Assembly (NCBI GenBank): GCA_009785015.1
Contig: WQXD01000087.1
Span: forward strand, 1 to 11,701
Source: Oscillospiraceae bacterium
Lineage (GTDB): Bacteria; Bacillota_A; Clostridia; Oscillospirales; WRJC01
DNA: 11,701 nt
Reading direction: 5' to 3'
Positions 6,971 to 11,701 of the stretch are shown piece after piece (position 1 is the first letter of the stretch; each line of letters begins with the position of its first letter). The translations under genes and the position numbers were made by a program. Under the pieces are notes generated by a model, which did not search any database, was not told the DNA's origin, and saw only the letters and a list, made by a program, of their open reading frames with translations.

Positions 6971-6999
6971 TTGACTGTTTCGCCGTATTGCGATATAAT
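6971..6999 (+). promoter_or_regulatory. Near-consensus sigma-A promoter for the solute-binding-protein operon
   Basis: TTGACT (6971-6976), a 17-nt spacer and TATAAT (6994-6999) lie 69 nt upstream of the TTG start at 7069. Both boxes, the spacer length and the GA just before the -10 match the promoter at 2209-2237. The AT-rich stretch after it (7000-7010) could hold the -10 of the divergent reductase operon. Confidence 0.8.
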
Positions 7000-7068
7000 A
7001 TATATAATTTTAGCGCGAATATGTTTCCAAATTGTTAAACCTGAATAAACGGAAAGGAGAAATTCAAA

Positions 7069-8544
7069 TTGAACAAATCAAAAGCTGTTTTTGTATTTTT
7101 GGCGCTTGCCGTTATGGCGCTGCTCTTGTTTTCCTGTGATGCAAAAGACACCTCCGCGGAAACCATCGCCACCACCATCTCCCCCGGCTCAGACGAACAG
7201 GCCCAGACCGAACCGGAAATACCGGACAATCTGCCGGAAAAAGATTTCGGCGGCTATAATTTCCGTCTATACCTTGACGAAGGCAAATTCTCGGATATGT
7301 ACGTCGAAGAGGAAATCGGCGAGCTTGTCAGCGACGCCGTATACAAACGCAACCGGACCATCGAGGAGAGATTCAATATAAACATCTCGACTGTTCTGCA
7401 TCCCGCCGAATGGAGCAGGGGCATGGACGGCTCAAAGTCGATAATGGCCGGGGACGACAGTTTTGACCTGATGCTGACCCACGCGCGCATCGCCTATCAG
7501 TACGCCAATCAGAACCAGGTGATCGACTGGATGGAAAAAATGCCGTATGTGGATTTGAACGCGGTGTGGTGGAATCAGGATGTGAACAATGACAGCACCA
7601 TGTTCGGAAAGGTTTATTGCCTTGCGGGCGATATCAGTTACAGGGGGCTGGAAACGACGTTCTGCATGATATTCAACAAAGAGCTGTTCCAAAGCCTCGG
7701 AATGGATTATCCCTACAAAGACGTCGAAGCCGGCTCCTGGACATACGACAAATTTATCGCAATCGTGAAAAGCGGGACTGCGGATTTAAACGGCGACGGC
7801 CTGATAGATACCGAAACGGACAGGTACGGCTTGGAGGCGGGCAACGTGTGGGGGTATCCGACCAGTGTTTTATACTGCGGAGGGGACAGGATCATCAAAA
7901 AAGGCGACGACGGCATGCCCGAACTGGCGGTATACAGCGAGCGCACCATCGATATATTCGAAAAGTTTTTTGATATGCTCCAAAGCGGCGCCGTCTGCGT
8001 CTCGGGGGAGAAGAGCCCCATGTGGGGGAACCCGAACAACACGCCCGTATTCAGAAACGGCCGGGCGCTGTTTATCCACTCCGGAATGGGCGCTATAGTG
8101 AATTTACGGGATATGGAAGAGGAGATAGGTATCATACCGGTTCCGAAATATGACGAAAGCGCGCCAAGATACTACGGGTTGGTCGAGGCCTACGGCGGCC
8201 TTCTGACAGTGCCGGTCACCGCTTCGGACTTGGAGCGGACGAGCATCATAACCGAGGCCTTGTGCGCCAGCGGGTACAAGATAATCATTCCCGCCTATTA
8301 CGAAAAGGCGCTCAAGACAAAATACGCGCGGGACGACGAATCCGAGGCCATGCTCGACTATATAAAGTACAGCGCGGTGTATGATTACGGCTATATGAAC
8401 CACACCCTCGCAGGCGACCCCTTGAGTTCCATCGGGGCCAACCTCGTGCAGACAAGCAACCCCAATTTTACTTCGGTTTATGAAAAAAACTCCGCGAAAG
8501 CGCAAAAAAATATCGAAACCTTTATAGAAAAAAACTTCGGGTGA
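7069..8544 (+). CDS. ABC transporter extracellular solute-binding lipoprotein (probable oligosaccharide binder)
   Basis: A 491-residue lipoprotein anchored on the outer face of the membrane that should capture sugars for an ABC importer. The N-terminus has a basic start, a hydrophobic core and the lipobox LFSC with C23 as lipidation site, followed by a Thr/Ser/Pro/Gln spacer. The mature part fits the family 1 carbohydrate-binding type in length and pattern: FDLMLTHARIAYQYANQ, GKVYCLAGDIS, MIFNKELFQSLG and GIIPVPKYDES are typical of this group. A DLNGDGLIDTETD loop (239-251) looks like a calcium-binding loop as often seen in clostridial members. The start codon is TTG, backed by AAAGGAGA (7053-7060) 8 nt upstream. 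No permease or ATPase genes lie in the window, so it must work with a transporter encoded elsewhere or be an orphan binder. The next gene follows after 37 nt. Confidence 0.85.
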   Translation: MNKSKAVFVFLALAVMALLLFSCDAKDTSAETIATTISPGSDEQAQTEPEIPDNLPEKDFGGYNFRLYLDEGKFSDMYVEEEIGELVSDAVYKRNRTIEERFNINISTVLHPAEWSRGMDGSKSIMAGDDSFDLMLTHARIAYQYANQNQVIDWMEKMPYVDLNAVWWNQDVNNDSTMFGKVYCLAGDISYRGLETTFCMIFNKELFQSLGMDYPYKDVEAGSWTYDKFIAIVKSGTADLNGDGLIDTETDRYGLEAGNVWGYPTSVLYCGGDRIIKKGDDGMPELAVYSERTIDIFEKFFDMLQSGAVCVSGEKSPMWGNPNNTPVFRNGRALFIHSGMGAIVNLRDMEEEIGIIPVPKYDESAPRYYGLVEAYGGLLTVPVTASDLERTSIITEALCASGYKIIIPAYYEKALKTKYARDDESEAMLDYIKYSAVYDYGYMNHTLAGDPLSSIGANLVQTSNPNFTSVYEKNSAKAQKNIETFIEKNFG

Positions 8545-8581
8545 ATTTTTTAAAATTTTAAAATTTAATGGAGGTCAGAAA

Positions 8582-10537
8582 ATGAGAAGCTACAACACAT
8601 TGTCCAGCTTTTATGTGAGTAACGCAAAAACCCCGCCTTTGCCCGGGTACGAGGCCTGCAGCTCTCTCGGACAGGCGCTCGGCGAAATCGCAGAACTCCG
8701 GCGGAGCGGCGTAAATCAGCCCATAACGGTGAGGTTAGCTGAAGGGGAATATTTCTTTGACAAACCCTTGGAAATCGGAAGCAACATATCGGCGGTCACA
8801 ATCGAGCCTTTCGGGGACGCGAAAGTGGTGATAAGCGGCGGCAAAACCCTGAGCGGTTTTGAGAAGTCCACATTCAACGGCGTCGAATGTTTCGCTTTGT
8901 TTCTCCCCGAAGTCAAAGACGGCTCTTTTTGCTTCACCGACCTTTACGTCGACGGGAAGAGGGCGAACCTGACCCGGTTTCCCGAAACCGGGGCCTTCGG
9001 GCTGCTCGACTGCGAAAATACGGCAAACGCATTATTCGCATCTTCCAAATGGATAACCGTCGATCCGGGCGACCTCGCCGCAATAGGCGATAAAAGCCTC
9101 GAAAACGCGGTTATAAGCTACTGCCATTACTGGATAGACGAACATTCCCCCATTGAGAGCTTGGACAGGCAATCGGGCAAATTGGTCATGAAATATCCGT
9201 CGCGTTTTGGCATGATGGATGCAAAGGAGTATTATCTCGAAAACATACCCGAAACATTCGGCAAGCCAAACGACTGGTACCTCGACACCGAAAGCGGCAT
9301 GCTGTACTATAAGCCGCGCTGCGGCTCCCAGACGCCCTCTAACATGACCGTCCGCGCCCCGGCGGCCGAAAAGCTCGTAAACTTCAAGGGGACAGCCGAA
9401 AAACCCGTCAAAAACATCCGTTTCAGAAATATCACATTCGCGTATACCAAAGGGGATTACCTTGCGTCGAACGGGGAAACCGAGTTCGCTTCGGATCCGC
9501 AGGCGGTGTCGGGCGGCCACGCCGCGATAAATTTCGATTATGCCGAATATTGTTTTATTGAGGGCTGCAAAATAACAAACTACGGGGTGCACGGCGTCAA
9601 TATAAACAAAGGGTGCAGCAATATCAAAATTTCCGGCAGCGTTTTCTTTGACGGCGGCGGAGGCGGCGTGAAAATCAACGGATGCGGCGCGGAAGGCCCA
9701 AAGTGCGATATCACCCACAGCAACACGATATCGCATAACATTATCAAATCCTGCGGGCGGCGCCACATGGCGGCCTGCGGCATACTGATGATGAATTCGC
9801 ACTCGAACGTCCTTTCGCACAATGAAATCTGCGACCTTTTCTATACCGGCATTTCGGGCGGCTGGGTCTGGGGATATTCCGACAGTGTCTCCCGAAACAA
9901 TATCATAGAAAAAAACCATATACACAATCTCGGACAGGGTGTGCTCTCGGATATGGGCGGCGTGTATCTGCTCGGCGCCCAGAGCGGCACGATAGTCAGC
10001 GGAAATCTGATACACGACGTAAAAAGCAAGCGTTACGGCGGCTGGGCGCTGTACACGGACGAAGGCAGCGGATTTATAACGCTTGAAAACAACGTCTGCT
10101 ACAACACGTCGGACAATTCATACCATCAGCATTACGGCAGGATGAATGTGGTGCGCAACAATATTTTCGCCTTCTCGGATTTGGAGCTCGTCCGCCTGAC
10201 GCGCTTTGAACAGCATCTTTCCATCATATTCGAAAACAACGTGATGTATTCGAAAGGATCGGATATATACGGGCTTTCGATGCGCCATTTCCAAAATGCC
10301 ACCGTCGGTTCGGGAAACAACGTGTTCTGGAGCAAGGACGGCGCGCCCAGATTCCACGGCGAATTCAAAACGCTTGAACAAGTGCAGGGCTGCGGCATGG
10401 ATACGGGAAGCATAGCCGCCGACCCGTTGTTTGCGGATGCGGACAACTTTGATTTTTCGCTCAAGCCGGATTCGCCCGCCTTCGCGCTGGGATTTGTGCC
10501 CATTGATATAAGCGACGTCGGGCCGAAAATTAAATAA
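8582..10537 (+). CDS. Right-handed parallel beta-helix protein, GH141-like putative glycosidase
   Basis: A 651-residue protein with the coil pattern of pectate-lyase-like beta-helices. An N-terminal part (about 1-130) has VRLAEGEYFF and VVISGGKTLSGF, as found at the front of GH141-like and related enzymes, then LYVDGKRANLTRFPETG (121-137) and the WYLDTESGMLYYKP strand pair (232-245). Repeated coils such as IRFRNITF, CFIEGCKITNYGVHGV, HNIIKS, LSHNEICD, IEKNHIHNLG, VSGNLIHDV and LENNVCYNTS run from about 278 to 560. Likely active-site segments are LSDMGGVYLLG (455-465), ALYTDEGSG (489-497) and YHQHYGRMN (514-522). There is no signal peptide, so it should act on imported oligosaccharides inside the cell. 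GGAGG at 8570-8574 lies 7 nt before the ATG, and it is co-transcribed with the lipoprotein. A lyase or isomerase role cannot be excluded. Confidence 0.75.
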   Translation: MRSYNTLSSFYVSNAKTPPLPGYEACSSLGQALGEIAELRRSGVNQPITVRLAEGEYFFDKPLEIGSNISAVTIEPFGDAKVVISGGKTLSGFEKSTFNGVECFALFLPEVKDGSFCFTDLYVDGKRANLTRFPETGAFGLLDCENTANALFASSKWITVDPGDLAAIGDKSLENAVISYCHYWIDEHSPIESLDRQSGKLVMKYPSRFGMMDAKEYYLENIPETFGKPNDWYLDTESGMLYYKPRCGSQTPSNMTVRAPAAEKLVNFKGTAEKPVKNIRFRNITFAYTKGDYLASNGETEFASDPQAVSGGHAAINFDYAEYCFIEGCKITNYGVHGVNINKGCSNIKISGSVFFDGGGGGVKINGCGAEGPKCDITHSNTISHNIIKSCGRRHMAACGILMMNSHSNVLSHNEICDLFYTGISGGWVWGYSDSVSRNNIIEKNHIHNLGQGVLSDMGGVYLLGAQSGTIVSGNLIHDVKSKRYGGWALYTDEGSGFITLENNVCYNTSDNSYHQHYGRMNVVRNNIFAFSDLELVRLTRFEQHLSIIFENNVMYSKGSDIYGLSMRHFQNATVGSGNNVFWSKDGAPRFHGEFKTLEQVQGCGMDTGSIAADPLFADADNFDFSLKPDSPAFALGFVPIDISDVGPKIK

Positions 10538-10572
10538 AAATATATTTAACAGAGACAGTCAGCATACGGCAA

Positions 10573-10603
10573 TAAGCGGGTACATAAAAAATGTACTCGC
10601 TTA
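10573..10603. terminator. Stem-loop between convergent genes, possible terminator without T tract
   Basis: Bases 10573-10585 and 10591-10603 form a 13-bp stem with one G-U type mismatch and an AAAAA loop. It lies 36 nt past the stop of the beta-helix gene and 39 nt past the stop of the convergent small gene, the expected place for a shared terminator. Neither strand has a run of Ts after the stem, so termination would be atypical; it may instead protect 3' ends. The rest of 10538-10641 shows nothing else. Confidence 0.45.
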
Positions 10604-10641
10604 AATATTCAACTCGACCTTGTGACGGGTTCTCATACTTT

Positions 10642-10884
10642 CTATGATTTGCCGAAATCAAATTCAATTTCGCGGATACTTTTTAATATTTCATCTGCTG
10701 TAATACCGTCAAGCAATTCCTCACGTTCAGCGGTATAATCGCCGCTGCCCGTGTCAAATTGACGGATAAAATAAGCCATTCCAACTGCTCCTAACTCCTT
10801 TGTAAGAGCGGCGATTCCCAATTTACGTACAATTCCCGGGTTGCGGAAATTTATCGCTGTACTTTTGTTAATACTGCTATCCAT
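10642..10884 (-). CDS. Small acidic protein paired with PIN nuclease, putative antitoxin
   Basis: An 80-residue protein of no family I can name. It has a predicted helical middle (IVRKLGIAALTKELGAVGMAYFIRQF), a conserved-looking DTGSGDYTAEREELL segment (44-58) and an acidic helical end (ADEILKSIREIEFDF). No ribbon-helix-helix, AbrB or HTH motif stands out. The start ATG at 10884 overlaps the last 8 nt of the PIN gene, and its GGAGG site (10898-10894) sits inside that gene, so the two are translationally coupled. Size, charge and coupling to a PIN gene make antitoxin the best guess. The order is toxin first, opposite to usual vapBC operons. Confidence 0.6.
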   Translation of the reverse strand: MDSSINKSTAINFRNPGIVRKLGIAALTKELGAVGMAYFIRQFDTGSGDYTAEREELLDGITADEILKSIREIEFDFGKS

Positions 10885-11320
10885 TTTCTATTACCTCCAT
10901 AAACCATGATACGGGATTCGATACTTTAATATTCAATTCCAATTTATTTGCCGCTTTGAGAAAACGGACATCGGTAGTCAGTAAAACATCTGCGCCCTGT
11001 ACTTCTGCCAAGGCTAAATGCAGACTGTCGAATGGCTTTATGCCATGTTGCCTGAAAAACTCGGCTCGTTGCTCAATTTGAGGTGACATGGTAAAACGTT
11101 CTTTCGCTGTTGCATAAACCGCCTTAACTTTTTCAAGTCTTTCAGTGTCACACAGTTTTGACAGTTCAACATCTATTATTGCACTTGAAACAAGCGTCCA
11201 TTCGCCGTTTTCACAGTAGGATATTATTGCCAAAACCGCTTCTGCTTCAAAGTATATTTTATCTTGTAATAAATCGTCGAAAGGACGACTTAAACAGCAT
11301 ACATCCATGTATATTTTCAA
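10877..11320 (-). CDS. PIN-domain ribonuclease, VapC-like toxin
   Basis: A 147-residue single-domain PIN protein, the usual length for VapC-type toxins that cut RNA with a metal held by acidic residues. D6 lies in the first strand (KIYMDVCCLSRPFDD, a signature of one PIN subgroup), E52 in DVELSK, D98 in FDSLHLALAE and D117 in LLTTDVRF, so the active site looks complete. The start is a TTG at 11320: it gives the M-K-I-Y-x-D opening, while the later ATG at residue 5 would cut the first strand short. A G-rich site (GGGGGCGG) lies about 6 nt upstream. The TTG start would keep toxin translation low. The downstream gene overlaps it by 8 nt. The DNA is AT-richer than the sugar genes to the left, consistent with horizontal arrival. 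Confidence 0.85.
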   Translation of the reverse strand: MKIYMDVCCLSRPFDDLLQDKIYFEAEAVLAIISYCENGEWTLVSSAIIDVELSKLCDTERLEKVKAVYATAKERFTMSPQIEQRAEFFRQHGIKPFDSLHLALAEVQGADVLLTTDVRFLKAANKLELNIKVSNPVSWFMEVIENG

Positions 11321-11390
11321 CCTGAACCGCCCCCGCCTAATATAAACTTCATAATATGTCCGCTGTTATCACAAACTTATTATTAAATAT

Positions 11391-11419
11391 ATTATATCAC
11401 AAAAATATAAAGATTTCAA
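11391..11419 (-). promoter_or_regulatory. Strong sigma-A promoter of the PIN/antitoxin operon
   Basis: On the minus strand TTGAAA (11419-11414), a 17-nt spacer ending in TGA, and TATAAT (11396-11391) form a near-consensus extended -10 promoter. It is about 70 nt upstream of the TTG start at 11320, so the pair forms its own unit. No clear operator palindrome overlaps it. Confidence 0.75.
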
Positions 11420-11456
11420 CTCGAATTTAATAAAATTTTCCTTGAAAATATTTTTG

Positions 11457-11483
11457 AAAAACGGATAACCAATCCGTTTTTTT
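11457..11483 (+). terminator. Intrinsic-terminator-like hairpin ahead of the right-edge frame
   Basis: A perfect 10-bp stem (11457-11466 with 11472-11481), 5-nt loop, A tract before and seven Ts (11477-11483) at the end on the plus strand. It has the same AAAAACGG/CCGTTTTT style as the terminator at 1-34. No plus-strand gene ends just before it, so it may be a leftover of a lost gene, an insulator, or an attenuator for the frame starting at 11497. Confidence 0.6.
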
Positions 11484-11496
11484 ACCGACTATATAA

Positions 11497-11701
11497 GTGT
11501 TCATTTCCAATATCTACGGCAGACGCATAAAAGAACATTTCCACTGCGGCCATGATGTTTCACAGGACAAACAACTTCGTCTGACAATCAGGGCAATCAA
11601 AGGCCTTCCCCTTTCATCGCTGTCGGAAGATGAGAGAGAAACAGCGGCGAAAGCAATCGAATCCGGATATATCAAAAAAGAAAACGATACCCTATACCCC
11701 A
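11497..11701 (+). CDS. Unidentified partial open frame running off the right edge
   Basis: From a GTG at 11497, just after an in-frame TAA, a frame stays open for 68 codons to the window end. The translation looks protein-like: a basic start (NIYGRRIKEHF), a helix-rich middle (QLRLTIRAIKGLPLSSLSEDERETAA) and a winged-helix-like end (AIESGYIKKENDTLYP). The GTG has no ribosome site in front and a terminator hairpin 14 nt before it, so this may be the 3' part of a gene that lost its start. The HTH-like flavour suggests a DNA-binding or regulatory protein, but I do not recognise the family. Confidence 0.4.
   Translation, partial: MFISNIYGRRIKEHFHCGHDVSQDKQLRLTIRAIKGLPLSSLSEDERETAAKAIESGYIKKENDTLYP

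Noticed and set aside
7783..7821. DLNGDGLIDTETD in the lipoprotein as a dockerin repeat
   Set aside because: Only one copy is present, inside the domain body of a solute-binding protein; single calcium-loop-like segments are usual in this family, and dockerins need two at a terminus.
9032..10015. 327-codon minus-strand frame inside the beta-helix gene
   Set aside because: The plus strand encodes regular beta-helix coils across the same bases. The antisense translation is a His/Ala/Arg-rich shadow with no start signal.

Overview
The window looks like chromosomal DNA of a Gram-positive anaerobe of the Clostridia type (Bacillota). The grounds are three surface proteins with sortase-type C-termini (P/V-P-Q-T-G, membrane segment, basic tail), a lipobox-bearing solute-binding lipoprotein, AGGAGG-like ribosome binding sites, sigma-A promoters with 17-bp spacers, and A-tract/hairpin/T-tract terminators. 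The species cannot be named from the sequence. Most of the window reads as one carbohydrate-use locus. A toxin-antitoxin-like pair and a partial gene follow at the right end.

Layout. (1) 163-2069, minus strand: two genes for secreted, wall-anchored, stand-alone CBM9/DOMON-like carbohydrate-binding proteins, transcribed right to left and closed by a strong hairpin terminator at 1-34. (2) 2300-3250, plus strand: a third paralogue of the same design, divergent from the first two, with a near-consensus promoter on each side of the gap. Its 3' end overlaps the next gene by 46 nt, tail to tail. (3) 6930 down to 3205, minus strand: a tight three-gene run of aldo/keto reductase, DapA/NanA-family lyase, and a 618-residue leaderless protein of unknown family that is probably an alpha/alpha-toroid glycan-active enzyme. 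(4) 7069-10537, plus strand: an ABC sugar-type solute-binding lipoprotein and a leaderless right-handed parallel beta-helix protein that resembles GH141-like glycosidases. (5) 10642-11320, minus strand: a PIN-domain nuclease (toxin-like) followed by a small acidic protein, with overlapping frames, their own promoter and AT-richer DNA. (6) 11497 to the right edge, plus strand: an open frame of unknown identity, partial or 5'-truncated.

Proposed joint function (inference): the wall-anchored CBM9-like proteins hold a glycan or its fragments at the cell surface, and the lipoprotein hands oligosaccharides to an ABC permease that is not in this window. The two leaderless enzymes cut them inside the cell, and the aldo/keto reductase and DapA-family lyase process an unusual, perhaps 2-keto-3-deoxy or other acidic, sugar. 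The substrate cannot be read from the sequence. The plus-strand promoters of the third CBM9-like gene and of the solute-binding-protein operon share the same -35, spacer length and -10 (TTGACT, 17 bp, TATAAT), so both units should be read by the housekeeping polymerase.

No rRNA, tRNA, CRISPR array, insertion sequence or transposase was seen. No stretch over 300 bases lacks a gene. Bases 35-162 and 10538-10641 hold no recognisable gene.
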